Assembly: GCA_035623615.1 (NCBI GenBank)
Contig: DASPTB010000144.1
Span: 1 to 16,162, forward strand
DNA from: DASPTB01 sp035623615
GTDB taxonomy: Bacteria; Actinomycetota; UBA4738
Length of the DNA stretch: 16,162 nucleotides
Direction: 5' to 3'
The stretch's first letter is position 1. Every line of letters begins with the position of its first letter. The position numbers and the translations under genes were made by a program. The notes under the pieces were generated by a model that saw nothing but the letters and a program-made list of their open reading frames with translations, was not told the DNA's origin and did no database searches. This document shows, one piece after another, positions 1-10,735 of this stretch.

Positions 1-18
1 CTTGTCACAGGGCCCCCG

Positions 19-24
19 TAGAAT
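19..24 (+). promoter_or_regulatory. Possible -10 box of uvrA, leaderless start
   Basis: TAGAAT lies 6 nt before the GTG start of uvrA, and no Shine-Dalgarno is seen between them. If this is a -10 box, transcription would begin at or next to the start codon and give a leaderless mRNA, which is common in actinobacteria. The -35 region would fall outside the window. This is inferred from position and from similar boxes before other genes here. Confidence 0.4.
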
Positions 25-30
25 GGCCGC

Positions 31-2907
<2,877 letters not shown>

Positions 2908-2953
2908 TCGCGACCGCCGGCCGGGCGTGCCACACCCCCCGACGCGCTGTGGG

Positions 2954-2959
2954 TAGAAT
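2954..2959 (+). promoter_or_regulatory. Possible -10 box of the copper lipoprotein gene
   Basis: TAGAAT, the same hexamer as before uvrA, lies 10 nt before GTG 2970 and 47 bp after the uvrA stop. No Shine-Dalgarno is visible, so a leaderless or near-leaderless transcript is plausible. No convincing -35 hexamer is seen 16-18 bp upstream, which limits confidence. Confidence 0.35.
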
Positions 2960-2969
2960 GTGGCCCGCC

Positions 2970-4727
2970 GTGCCCGGGATTCCACGACTCACGAGGGCCC
3001 TGAACGTCGCCGTCGCGCTCGCCGCGGCGGCGCTCGTCGGTTCGGCCTGCGCTCCGCAGAGCGAGCCCCCGAACGTCCCGCTGTCGTCGGGGTCCTCGGC
3101 GTTCCAGACGCAGGTGGTGGACCAGATCTACGACGTGGGGCGCTCGCCCTCGGTCACCGTCGACTCGAGCGGCAATCCCTCGGTCGCATACCTGTTGCTG
3201 CAGCCCGTCCTGACGCAAGGCGCCCTTCCGCCGCCGTTGCTCGCGAACACGCCGCAGCCGCCATCCGTGGTCATCGCCTTCCAGCACGACTCGATCTGGA
3301 CCCGCCGGAACGTCACGCCGAACGCCACCGGTGGGGGGAAGGGGACGGCGACCGAGATCGCCGACAAGAAGGGCTTCTACGACGGGGTCTCGACCGTCGC
3401 GATGGCCGTGGACTCCAAGGGGATCCACCGGGTCGCCTGGAGCACCCCGTCGGGCGTTTTCTACAACGAGGACGCGCCGGTCACCCTCCCGGACAAGTCG
3501 ACGACGCTGGTCTTCGGCGACAAGGTCGACCAAGTGACGAGCAAGGCAGCTTCCGGCGTGTCGATCGCCGTGGACTCGAGCGACCACGCGTGGATCGCGT
3601 TCTACCAGGGTCCGAACGTCGAGCTCGCCCATCAGACCGGGTCGGGATGGTCGGTCGATCGGGTGGCCAGGGCGAACGAGTGCACCACGTGCCCGTCGGT
3701 GCGCACGGCGGTCGTCGCCCCCTCGCCCGGGCACGCGATCGTCGCCTACGAGTCGGGCGCGTCCAGCCTCGACGTGGCGCAGAAGACCTCCACGAGCGTT
3801 TCGTCGACCTCGTCCTCCTGGACGACGTCGACGGTCACGAGCCAGGGCGGGTTCGGGGTCTCGATGACGATGCCGACCGGTGCGTCGCTGTCCCTGCACG
3901 CCGGCTCGCCGGTCCTCGCGTACTACGACGCGAGCGGCGACATCGAGACCGCCACCGCGAGCCCCGGCGGAAGCTGGGCTACGGCCCGGGTCGGCACGGG
4001 CGGCTCGGAGCCGACCGCGTCCGACGAGCTGACCGCGTGGGCCACCGGAATCGGCGCGGCCGACGGCAACCTGTGGATCAGCTGGGCCAACCTCTCGGTC
4101 GGCAGGATCATGATCGCGGAGGGGAAGGTCGGAAGCGGCAGCTTCACGGCCGACGTGATCCCGCAGAGCTCGGCGGGGTGGAGCCCGAGCCTCGCCATCT
4201 CGAGCAACGCGAAGCACGTGGCGATCGCCTGGTACGACAGCTTCAACCACCGCATGAACGTGGCCACGAACGCGTCCGGGCAGCTGCGGCTGGCCGTCCC
4301 CTCGCCGGTGTTCAGCGCCGTGCCGACACCCGTCCCGAGCGGCGCGCCGCCCTGCCTGCCCAGCGGCTCGTCGACGACCCTGTCGATCGACGCGCCGACC
4401 GGAGCCTCCGCGACGGGGTTCTCCTCGAACTGCCTGGCTGTGGTCCCGGGCGTGTCCTTCAAGGTGACGTTCACCAACAGCGACACCACGGCGCACAACT
4501 TCGCGATCTTCACCAACTCGAGCGCCACGGACCAGCTGGGCGGCGCCACCTCCTCGGAGGTCGTCGTCCCCGGAGCCAGCTCCACCTACACGGTGAACGC
4601 CCTGAAACCCGGCACGTACTTCTTCCGGTGCGACCTGCATCCGTCCACCATGACCGGCACGTTCGTGGTCGCGCCGCCGGGCAAGGGCGGCGGGGCGTCG
4701 ACGCCGACGCCCACCCCCTCGGCCTGA
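2970..4727 (+). CDS. Exported lipoprotein with propeller-like repeats and C-terminal cupredoxin domain
   Basis: I do not recognise this as a named gene. From GTG 2970 it gives 585 residues. A basic N-terminus, a hydrophobic segment (residues 13-24) and C27 in VGSAC form a lipoprotein signal, so it should be anchored outside the membrane. Residues about 40-455 carry loosely repeated units with a VDSxG-type turn (D65, D148, D202) followed by an aromatic strand such as VAYLL, VAWST, IAFYQ or LAYYD, which suggests a beta-propeller. A CxxC pair sits at C238/C241. After a Pro/Ser linker, residues about 475-570 look like a cupredoxin with type 1 copper ligands H509, C554, H557 and M561 in AHNF and FRCDLHPSTMTG. 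The tail is Pro/Thr-rich. C462 and C488 could form a disulfide. It may act in extracytoplasmic electron transfer or copper binding; the substrate is unknown. Alternative starts are ATG 2958 and GTG 2949. I prefer 2970 because a likely -10 box (2954-2959) overlaps ATG 2958. Confidence 0.85.
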   Translation: MPGIPRLTRALNVAVALAAAALVGSACAPQSEPPNVPLSSGSSAFQTQVVDQIYDVGRSPSVTVDSSGNPSVAYLLLQPVLTQGALPPPLLANTPQPPSVVIAFQHDSIWTRRNVTPNATGGGKGTATEIADKKGFYDGVSTVAMAVDSKGIHRVAWSTPSGVFYNEDAPVTLPDKSTTLVFGDKVDQVTSKAASGVSIAVDSSDHAWIAFYQGPNVELAHQTGSGWSVDRVARANECTTCPSVRTAVVAPSPGHAIVAYESGASSLDVAQKTSTSVSSTSSSWTTSTVTSQGGFGVSMTMPTGASLSLHAGSPVLAYYDASGDIETATASPGGSWATARVGTGGSEPTASDELTAWATGIGAADGNLWISWANLSVGRIMIAEGKVGSGSFTADVIPQSSAGWSPSLAISSNAKHVAIAWYDSFNHRMNVATNASGQLRLAVPSPVFSAVPTPVPSGAPPCLPSGSSTTLSIDAPTGASATGFSSNCLAVVPGVSFKVTFTNSDTTAHNFAIFTNSSATDQLGGATSSEVVVPGASSTYTVNALKPGTYFFRCDLHPSTMTGTFVVAPPGKGGGASTPTPTPSA

Positions 4728-4742
4728 GCAGGGCCGGCCAGG

Positions 4743-4758
4743 CGGCGAATCCTCGCCG
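4743..4758 (+). terminator. Small hairpin after the lipoprotein gene, possible weak terminator
   Basis: CGGCGA and TCGCCG pair perfectly as a 6-bp stem around an ATCC loop, 15 bp past the lipoprotein stop codon. Only a broken pyrimidine stretch (ATCTTCATC) follows instead of a T-run, so it may only slow polymerase or protect the 3' end. Confidence 0.3.
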
Positions 4759-4789
4759 GATCTTCATCGAGTGGCCACTCCTGCTTCCT

Positions 4790-4795
4790 TACAAT
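4790..4795 (+). promoter_or_regulatory. Possible -10 box of the uvrC-rapZ operon
   Basis: TACAAT lies 8 nt before ATG 4804. There is no well-spaced Shine-Dalgarno; GAGG at 4797-4800 is only 3 nt from the ATG. If the box is real, the in-frame GTG at 4771 lies upstream of the transcript, so it supports ATG 4804 as the start. No clear -35 is visible. Confidence 0.4.
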
Positions 4796-4803
4796 CGAGG
4801 CCG

Positions 4804-6729
4804 ATGACCGTTCCGCGACCGGACTCCTCCCAGATCCCCGACGCCCCGGGGGCCTATCTCTTCCGGGACCGGGACGGCCGTGTGGTCTACGTCGGCAAGG
4901 CGCTCTCGCTTCGGAAGCGCCTGGCGTCGTACTGGGGCCGCCCCCTGCACCCGCGGACCGAGGCGATGATGGCGGCGGCCTCCCGCCTCGAGTGGATCCT
5001 CGCCTCCGGCGAGGTGGACGCCCTGATGCTCGAGTACAACCTCATCAAGGCGCACCGTCCCCGCTTCAACGTCCGCTACCGGGACGACAAGTCCTATCCG
5101 TATCTGGCGCTCACGGTGGCCGAAACCTGGCCGCGGGCGCGCGTCATGCGGGGACCGAAGCGCAAGGGAGTCCAGCGGTTCGGCCCGTACGGACACGCCT
5201 ACGCGATCCGCGAGACGCTCGACGCGCTCACGAGGGTGTTTCCTGTCCGGACCTGCTCGGACGCGTTCTTCGACCAGCGGCGGCGTGCCCGGCGGCCCTG
5301 CCTCTACTACGACATCGGCAGGTGCGCGGGTCCGTGCGTCCCCGAGTCGACAGGCATCACCGAACCGGCCTATCGGGAGCTGGTCGAGGCGCTCGCCGAC
5401 TTCCTCGGCGGCAACTACAAGCCCGTGTTGAAGCGCCTCGAGGCCGAGATGAAGGAAGCGGCGGCTAGCGAGGAGTTCGAGCGCGCCGCCGTGCTGCGCG
5501 ACAAGCTCGCGGCGGCGCGCCGGGCGATCGAGAGCCAGGAGATGGTGCTCGATCGCAGCGACGACCTCGACGTGATCGGCATGGAGGAAGACGACCTCGA
5601 GGCGGCCCTGCAGGTCTTCTACGTTCGTCGTGGCCGCGTGATGGGCCGGCGGGGGTGGGTCGTCGACAAGGTGGAGGACATCGACCGCTCCGAGCTGGTC
5701 TCGTCCTTCCTGCGCGAGCTCTACATGGACGCGGAGGAGGTCCCGAAGCATGTGCTCGTGCCCGCCTGGCCGTCGGACCGCGAGGTGATCGAGGAATGGC
5801 TCTCGGGCCTTCGGGGCTCGAAGGTCCGGATCTCGGTGCCGGCGCGCGGCGACGGCCGCCGGCTGCTCAAGACGGTGAACCAGAACGCGAAGGAGGCGTT
5901 CCTGCGGCACAAGCTGAAGCGCGCGTCGGACTTCGGCGCCCGTTCGCGCGCGCTCGCCGACCTCGGGGATGCCCTTGGCCTCGCCGTCGCCCCGTTGCGG
6001 ATCGAGGCGTACGACATCTCGAACCTCGGGCCGACCGACAAGGTGGGCTCGATGGTGGTGTTCGAGGACGGGCTGCCCAAGCGCTCGGATTACCGCAGGT
6101 TCGAGATCAAGGGCGTCCCGGGACAGGACGATTTCGCTTCCATGGAAGAGGTCCTGCGCAGGCGGTTCGCCTACCTGCGGGACGACGGCGGCGCGGTCCG
6201 TCCGGCCGCTCCGGCCGCGGCCGAGGTTCCGCCCCACGCCCCGGTCAAGCGGCGGCGGTTCGCGTACCCGCCCTCGCTCATCGTGGTGGACGGCGGCCGG
6301 GGACAGCTCGGCGTGGCCGAGAAGGTGCTGGCCGACGCCGGCCTGACGATCCCGGCGATCGGCCTGGCGAAGCGGTTGGAGGAGATCTACCTCCCCGGAC
6401 AGCCCGAGCCCCTCATGATTCCGCGCGGGTCCGAGGCACTGTTCGTCCTGCAGCACCTGCGCGACGAGGCGCACCGGTTCGCGATCACGTACCACCGCGA
6501 GAAGCGCGCCCGCCGGGCGCTTCGCTCGCCGCTCGACGACATCCCCGGCGTGGGCGCGTCTCGAAAGAAGGCACTGCTGAAGCGGTTCGGCTCGCTGGCG
6601 CGCCTTCGCACCGCCGAACCCGAGGAGATCCGGCAGGTGCCGGGAGTGGGGAAGGCGCTCGCGCAGACCATCTACGACAACCTGCACGGCGTGTCCGTCC
6701 CGGACCAGACCTCGCGGAAGGCCGGGTGA
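4804..6729 (+). CDS. uvrC: UvrABC excinuclease subunit C (dual-incision nuclease)
   Basis: UvrC joins the UvrB-DNA pre-incision complex and cuts on both sides of the lesion. The 641 residues are close to the usual 600-640. In order: a GIY-YIG nuclease domain for the 3' cut (GAY at 16-18, YVG at 29-31, R39, catalytic E77 in LMLEYN); four cysteines C151, C166, C174 and C178, the pattern linked with an iron-sulfur cluster in E. coli UvrC; a UVR helical hairpin that binds UvrB (EEFERAAVLRDKLAAARRAI); an RNase H-like domain for the 5' cut (AYDISN, IVVDGGRGQL, RDEAHRFAI); and tandem helix-hairpin-helix motifs (IPGVGASRKKALLKRFGS and VPGVGKALAQTI). A Pro/Ala-rich stretch (RPAAPAAAEVPPHAPVK) interrupts the RNase H-like domain. 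The stop overlaps the rapZ start by 4 bp, so the two genes are probably co-translated. GTG 4771 is a possible longer start but lies upstream of the putative -10 box. Confidence 0.97.
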   Translation: MTVPRPDSSQIPDAPGAYLFRDRDGRVVYVGKALSLRKRLASYWGRPLHPRTEAMMAAASRLEWILASGEVDALMLEYNLIKAHRPRFNVRYRDDKSYPYLALTVAETWPRARVMRGPKRKGVQRFGPYGHAYAIRETLDALTRVFPVRTCSDAFFDQRRRARRPCLYYDIGRCAGPCVPESTGITEPAYRELVEALADFLGGNYKPVLKRLEAEMKEAAASEEFERAAVLRDKLAAARRAIESQEMVLDRSDDLDVIGMEEDDLEAALQVFYVRRGRVMGRRGWVVDKVEDIDRSELVSSFLRELYMDAEEVPKHVLVPAWPSDREVIEEWLSGLRGSKVRISVPARGDGRRLLKTVNQNAKEAFLRHKLKRASDFGARSRALADLGDALGLAVAPLRIEAYDISNLGPTDKVGSMVVFEDGLPKRSDYRRFEIKGVPGQDDFASMEEVLRRRFAYLRDDGGAVRPAAPAAAEVPPHAPVKRRRFAYPPSLIVVDGGRGQLGVAEKVLADAGLTIPAIGLAKRLEEIYLPGQPEPLMIPRGSEALFVLQHLRDEAHRFAITYHREKRARRALRSPLDDIPGVGASRKKALLKRFGSLARLRTAEPEEIRQVPGVGKALAQTIYDNLHGVSVPDQTSRKAG

Positions 6730-7643
6730 CGGACGTGGCCACCGCCGAACGCCCCCGGAAGGCGCGAAGGGTCGAGGCCGCCGAGGTTCCCGACATCACC
6801 ATCATCACCGGCCTCTCGGGCGCGGGCCGGTCCGAGGCGGCGAAGAGCTTCGAGGACCTCGGGTACTTCGTCGTCGACAACCTCCCGCCGGCGCTCATCG
6901 GCAAGATGGCCGAGCTCGCGACCATCGCCGGCGGGCCGAGTCGCGTCGCGATCGTCGTCGACGTGCGCGGCGGGGTCTTCTTCGCCGAGCTCTCCCGTTC
7001 GCTCGAGGACCTTCGGGCGCTCTCGGTTCCGTACCGGATCGTGTTCCTCGAGGCCTCCGACGAGGATCTCGTCCGGCGCTTCGAGGCGACCCGCCGGCGC
7101 CACCCGCTCGCACCGGGCGACCGCGTGATCGAGGGGATCCGCAAGGAGCGCCTCATGATGGAATCCCTCAAGGAGGACGCCGACCTCATCATCGACACGT
7201 CGGGGCTTTCTCCTCACGAGCTTCGCGACCGGGTGTGGGACGCGTTCGGCAGGATGCCGCGCGAGTCGGCGCTGCAGGTCTCGCTGGTCTCGTTCGGCTT
7301 CAAGCACGGCCTGCCGCGCGACGCCGACATCGTCCTCGACGTCCGCTTCCTTCCGAACCCCCACTGGGTCGACACGCTTCGACCCCGCCCCGGGACCGAC
7401 CCGAAGGTGCGCGCGTACGTCACCGGTCAGAAGGGGTACGCCGAGTTCATGCGACGTTTGCGTGCGGTCCTCGACGTCGCCGTCCCCGGTTACATCGCCG
7501 AGGGCAAGTCCTACCTGACGATCGCCGTCGGCTGCACCGGGGGCCGCCACCGCTCGGTCGTCGTCGTGAACGAGCTCGCCGAGTACTTCCGCAAGCACGA
7601 GCTGCCCGTCACGATCGACCACCGGGATCTCGACCTCGGCTGA
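6726..7643 (+). CDS. rapZ: RapZ/YvcJ-family nucleotide-binding regulator
   Basis: RapZ proteins bind nucleotides. In E. coli RapZ is an RNA-binding adaptor controlling the GlmZ small RNA; in Gram-positives the equivalent (YvcJ) binds and hydrolyses ATP and GTP, and its cellular job is less clear. From GTG 6726 the protein has 305 residues. The P-loop is GLSGAGRS at 29-36, with arginine in place of the P-loop lysine as in actinobacterial members, followed by DLGYFVVDNLPP. The Walker B-like region is IVVDVRGG. The conserved C-terminal half is present: SFGFKHGLP, DVRFLPNPHW, GCTGGRHRSVVV and the terminal DHRDLDL. The start overlaps the uvrC stop (GTGA, 4 bp), and GGAAGG at 6716-6721 is a close Shine-Dalgarno. 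GTG 6735 is an alternative. The basic N-terminal stretch of about 22 residues before the P-loop strand is longer than in E. coli RapZ. The usual partners yvcK and whiA do not follow. Confidence 0.95.
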   Translation: MTDVATAERPRKARRVEAAEVPDITIITGLSGAGRSEAAKSFEDLGYFVVDNLPPALIGKMAELATIAGGPSRVAIVVDVRGGVFFAELSRSLEDLRALSVPYRIVFLEASDEDLVRRFEATRRRHPLAPGDRVIEGIRKERLMMESLKEDADLIIDTSGLSPHELRDRVWDAFGRMPRESALQVSLVSFGFKHGLPRDADIVLDVRFLPNPHWVDTLRPRPGTDPKVRAYVTGQKGYAEFMRRLRAVLDVAVPGYIAEGKSYLTIAVGCTGGRHRSVVVVNELAEYFRKHELPVTIDHRDLDLG

Positions 7644-7654
7644 ACGCTGCGGAC

Positions 7655-7682
7655 GCCGTCCCGGCGGCGGTGCTCGGACGGC
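7655..7682 (+). terminator. GC-rich hairpin after rapZ, possible terminator
   Basis: GCCGTCC (7655-7661) and GGACGGC (7676-7682) form a perfect 7-bp stem around a 14-nt loop, starting 11 bp past the rapZ stop. No T-run follows. GC-rich actinobacterial terminators often lack a clear T-tract, so it could separate the repair operon from the glycolysis operon. The rest of this gap is GC-rich and holds only the gap promoter candidate. Confidence 0.3.
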
Positions 7683-7726
7683 CCGCTCGGTCGGTCGCTG
7701 CGGGTCGGCGCGCCCCCGGCGGCGGC

Positions 7727-7732
7727 TAGGAT
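7727..7732 (+). promoter_or_regulatory. Possible -10 box of the gap-pgk-tpiA-apgM operon
   Basis: TAGGAT sits 33 nt before the gap ATG at 7766 and matches the TAnRAT form of the other boxes in the window. Unlike those, it leaves room for a short leader carrying a Shine-Dalgarno. A -35 hexamer is not evident. Confidence 0.35.
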
Positions 7733-7749
7733 GAGGGGAAACGGCCGGC

Positions 7750-7756
7750 GGAAGGG
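7750..7756 (+). promoter_or_regulatory. Shine-Dalgarno that fixes the gap start
   Basis: GGAAGGG ends 9 nt before ATG 7766 but directly abuts the in-frame ATG 7757. Only 7766 has workable spacing, and it gives the family-typical N-terminus MTTRIGINGFGR. Confidence 0.7.
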
Positions 7757-7765
7757 ATGCGGCAC

Positions 7766-8773
7766 ATGACGACGAGGATCGGGATCAACGGATTCGGACG
7801 TATCGGGAGGAACTTCTTTCGCGCGCTGCGGCAGACCGGAGCCGACATAGAGGTCGTGGCGGTCAACGACATCACCGACGCTCGGACGCTCGCCCACCTG
7901 CTCAAGTACGACTCGGTGCTCGGCCGGTTCCAGGGCGAGGTGGCGGCCGGCGACGACGCGATCGTGGTGGACGGCAACAAGCTCCGGGTGCTCGCCGAGC
8001 GCGACCCGGCGAACCTTCCCTGGAAGGAGCTCGGCGCCGAGATCGTCGTGGAGTCGACCGGGCTCTTCACCGACCGGGACAAGGCGGCGAAGCATCTGGA
8101 GGCGGGCGCCCGCAAAGTGGTGATCAGCGCGCCGGCCAAAGGCGAGGACATCACGATCGTGATGGGGGTGAACGACGGGAGGTACGACCCGGCGAAGGAC
8201 GACGTGATCTCCAACGCGTCGTGCACGACCAACTGCGTGGCGCCGATGGCGAGGGTGCTGCTGGACGCCTTCGGGATCGAGCGCGGCCTGATGACGACGG
8301 TCCACGCGTACACGAACGACCAGCAGATCCTCGATCTTCCGCACAAGGACCTGCGCCGCGCGAGGGCCGCCGCGCTCAACATCATCCCCACGTCGACCGG
8401 CGCGGCAAAAGCCACGTCGCTCGTCATTCCCGAGCTCAAGGGAAAGCTCGACGGCATGTCCATGCGGGTCCCGGTGCCCGACGGATCGGTGACCGACCTG
8501 GTGTGCATCGTCGACGGCGAGCCGAGCAAGGACGAGGTGAACGAGGCGTTCCGCAAGGCCGCGGAATCGGGTCCCCTCGCCGGCAAGCTCGTCTACACCG
8601 AGGACCCCATCGTCTCGAGCGACATCGTCGGCTCGCAGGCGTCGTGCACGTTCGACGCGCAGGCGACGATGACGACCGGCAACCTGGTGAAGGCCGTCGG
8701 CTGGTACGACAACGAGTGGGGCTACTCGAACCGCCTCGTCGACCTCGTCGGGCTGGTGGCCTCCAAGCTTTGA
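7766..8773 (+). CDS. gap: Glyceraldehyde-3-phosphate dehydrogenase, NAD-type
   Basis: It oxidises glyceraldehyde 3-phosphate to 1,3-bisphosphoglycerate with NAD+ in cytoplasmic glycolysis. From ATG 7766 it has 335 residues, the family length. The Rossmann motif INGFGRIGRN is at residues 7-16, the catalytic cysteine is C153 in SNASCTTNC, and the C-terminal WYDNEWGYSNR signature is present. AVND (D35) at the end of the second strand and LPHKDLRRARA after the active site match NAD-specific glycolytic enzymes rather than the NADP-preferring GapB type; this is inferred from motifs. It heads a four-gene operon, and its stop overlaps the pgk start by 4 bp. Confidence 0.97.
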   Translation: MTTRIGINGFGRIGRNFFRALRQTGADIEVVAVNDITDARTLAHLLKYDSVLGRFQGEVAAGDDAIVVDGNKLRVLAERDPANLPWKELGAEIVVESTGLFTDRDKAAKHLEAGARKVVISAPAKGEDITIVMGVNDGRYDPAKDDVISNASCTTNCVAPMARVLLDAFGIERGLMTTVHAYTNDQQILDLPHKDLRRARAAALNIIPTSTGAAKATSLVIPELKGKLDGMSMRVPVPDGSVTDLVCIVDGEPSKDEVNEAFRKAAESGPLAGKLVYTEDPIVSSDIVGSQASCTFDAQATMTTGNLVKAVGWYDNEWGYSNRLVDLVGLVASKL

Positions 8774-9957
8774 GCCGGCTTCGCACGCTCGAGGACCTCG
8801 GCGACGTCTCCGGCGCGAGGGTCCTGGTCCGCTGCGACTTCAATGTCCCGTTGTCTGACGGGCAGGTTGCCGACGACACGAGGATCCGCGCTGCCGTGCC
8901 CACCCTGGTCGAACTGCTGGAGAGCGGAGCGGTCGTGGTCGCCTGCTCGCATCTCGGTAGGCCGAAGGGCCACGTCGACGACCGGTTCCGCCTCGACCCG
9001 GTGGGGATGCGCCTGCAGGACGTCCTCGGTCGGCCGGTGAGAAAGCTCGACGAGGTGACCGGCGATCCCGTTCGGGTGGCCATCGAGGAAGCTTCCCCGG
9101 GAAGCGTGGTGCTGCTCGAGAACCTTCGGTTCGATCCCCGCGAGGAACAGGACGACGCTGGCTTTGCTGCCGAGCTCGCCGCGCCCGTGACCGCCTACGT
9201 CGACGACGCCTTCGGGGCCGCCCACCGCGCCCACGCGAGCGTGCACGCGGTGGCACGCCTCCGGCCGGCCGCGGCCGGACGTTTGATGCAGCGAGAGGTC
9301 GAAGCTCTGTCGAGGCTCCGGGACGACCCGAGCCGGCCGTTCGTCGCGATCCTCGGAGGAGCCAAGGTCTCCGACAAGCTGAGCGTCGTCAACGCGCTCA
9401 TCGACCGCGTCGACGCCCTCCTGATCGGGGGCGCGATGGCGTTCTCCTTCCTCGCCGCGCAGGGCGTCGAGGTCGGCCGCTCGCTCGTCGAGCCCGACCG
9501 CTACGGGGACTGCCTCGCCGCCCTGGACGCCGCGAAGTCCCGCGAGGTCCCGCTCCAACTGCCCCGCGACGTGGTGATCGCGTCCGAGGCCACCCAGCAG
9601 GCTCCGCGCCGGACGGTGGCGATCGACGCGATTGCGCCGGACGCGATCGGCCTGGACGTAGGCCCCGAGACCGTCGCCGCATTCTCGGACGCCCTGCGGG
9701 ACGCCGGGACGGTCTTCTGGAACGGTCCGATGGGCATGTTCGAGGTCGAGGCGTTCGCGGAGGGGACGCGGGGCGTCGCCGCCGCGGTGGCTGCCTGTGC
9801 CGGGACGACCGTCGTCGGCGGAGGAGACTCCATCGCGGCCCTGCACCGGCTCGGCCTCGCCGACGCCGTGGATCATCTGTCCACCGGGGGAGGGGCGTCG
9901 CTCGAGTTCGTCGAGGGCCGCGAGCTTCCAGGGATTGCCGTCCTGATGGAGGAGTGA
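8770..9957 (+). CDS. pgk: Phosphoglycerate kinase
   Basis: It transfers phosphate from 1,3-bisphosphoglycerate to ADP, the first ATP-yielding step of lower glycolysis. From TTG 8770 it has 395 residues, the normal bacterial length. Visible motifs are RCDFNVPL with D23 and N25, SHLGRPKG, ENLRF, YVDDAFGAAHRAHAS, ILGGAKVSDKL, WNGPMGMFE, GGGDS with D353 and STGGGASLEF. TTG 8770 is chosen because it puts LRTLEDLGDV at the N-terminus as in the family. Its TTGA overlap with the gap stop implies translational coupling. No other ATG, GTG or TTG is available before the conserved core. Reading the frame further upstream only runs through gap in another frame. The gene lies 4 bp before tpiA. Confidence 0.96.
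   Translation: MSRLRTLEDLGDVSGARVLVRCDFNVPLSDGQVADDTRIRAAVPTLVELLESGAVVVACSHLGRPKGHVDDRFRLDPVGMRLQDVLGRPVRKLDEVTGDPVRVAIEEASPGSVVLLENLRFDPREEQDDAGFAAELAAPVTAYVDDAFGAAHRAHASVHAVARLRPAAAGRLMQREVEALSRLRDDPSRPFVAILGGAKVSDKLSVVNALIDRVDALLIGGAMAFSFLAAQGVEVGRSLVEPDRYGDCLAALDAAKSREVPLQLPRDVVIASEATQQAPRRTVAIDAIAPDAIGLDVGPETVAAFSDALRDAGTVFWNGPMGMFEVEAFAEGTRGVAAAVAACAGTTVVGGGDSIAALHRLGLADAVDHLSTGGGASLEFVEGRELPGIAVLMEE
9948..9954 (+). promoter_or_regulatory. Strong Shine-Dalgarno for tpiA
   Basis: GGAGGAG inside the last codons of pgk is 7 nt from ATG 9962. It is among the best ribosome sites in the window and supports that start. Confidence 0.7.
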
Positions 9958-9961
9958 AGAA

Positions 9962-10735
9962 ATGACCGCCCGGCGCCCGATCATCGCCGCGAACTGGAAG
10001 ATGCACAAGACGCACCTGGAGGCGATCCAGGCCGTCCAGAAGCTCTCGTACCTGCTCGACGCGAGCGACGCCGAGCGCGTCGAGGTCGTGATCTGCCCGG
10101 CGTTCACCGCGCTCCGATCGGTCCAGACACTGCTGGAAGCCGACCGCCTGCCGTACGCGCTCGGCGCGCAAAACGTGCACTCCGCCGAGAAGGGTGCGTT
10201 GACGGGCGAGGTATCCACGCCGATGCTGACCGCGCTGCGGTGCAGCTACGTCATCGTCGGCCACTCCGAGCGCCGGCAACTGTTCGGCGAGAGTGACGAC
10301 CAGGTCGCCAAGAAGGTTCGCGCCGTCTTGGACGCGGGGATGACGCCGATCCTCTGTGTCGGGGAAACGCTCGAGGAGCGCGACGGCGGAAGGACCGACG
10401 ACAGGGTTCAGGGACAGGTGCGAGCGGCGCTCGCCGGTCTTTCCGCGGAGCGCGTCGCCGCGATGGTCATCGCCTACGAGCCCATCTGGGCGATCGGCAC
10501 GGGGCGAAACGCGAGCGCCGAGGACGCCGGACAGGTGATCCGGCTCATACGCGACACGGTCGGCGCGATGGCGTCGGCCGAGGCGGCGGGGGCGGTGAGG
10601 ATCCAGTACGGGGGAAGCGTCAAGGCGGCCAACATCCGGGAGTTCATGGCGCACCCGGACATCGACGGCGCGCTCGTCGGGGGAGCGAGCCTCGACCCCG
10701 AGGAGTTCGCCCTCATCGTGAGGTACCAGAGCTGA
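9962..10735 (+). CDS. tpiA: Triosephosphate isomerase
   Basis: It interconverts dihydroxyacetone phosphate and glyceraldehyde 3-phosphate, feeding the gap product line. The 257 residues fit a single TIM barrel. Active-site elements are all present: N11 and K13 in AANWKMHK, the electrophilic H101 in VGHSERR, the base E173 in YEPIWAIGTG (followed by the loop-6 region), and the phosphate-binding YGGSVKAANI and GALVGGASL. It starts 4 bp after pgk behind a strong Shine-Dalgarno, and its TGA shares one base with the apgM ATG. In many actinobacteria secG follows tpiA; here it does not. Confidence 0.97.
   Translation: MTARRPIIAANWKMHKTHLEAIQAVQKLSYLLDASDAERVEVVICPAFTALRSVQTLLEADRLPYALGAQNVHSAEKGALTGEVSTPMLTALRCSYVIVGHSERRQLFGESDDQVAKKVRAVLDAGMTPILCVGETLEERDGGRTDDRVQGQVRAALAGLSAERVAAMVIAYEPIWAIGTGRNASAEDAGQVIRLIRDTVGAMASAEAAGAVRIQYGGSVKAANIREFMAHPDIDGALVGGASLDPEEFALIVRYQS

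Noticed and set aside
2..7. TTGTCA as a -35 box for uvrA
   Set aside because: Only 11 bp separate it from the TAGAAT box, too short for a standard promoter; the true -35 region would lie outside the window.
2960..4807. A second long plus-strand frame across the lipoprotein gene (615 codons)
   Set aside because: It is an extremely Arg-rich translation without a signal or domain; the other frame has a lipobox and an intact copper site.
5655..6725. Upstream extension of the rapZ frame through uvrC
   Set aside because: It is an off-frame reading of uvrC; family motifs begin only after GTG 6726.
8221..8769. Upstream extension of the pgk frame through gap
   Set aside because: This stretch is gap read in another frame; the true pgk N-terminus starts at TTG 8770.
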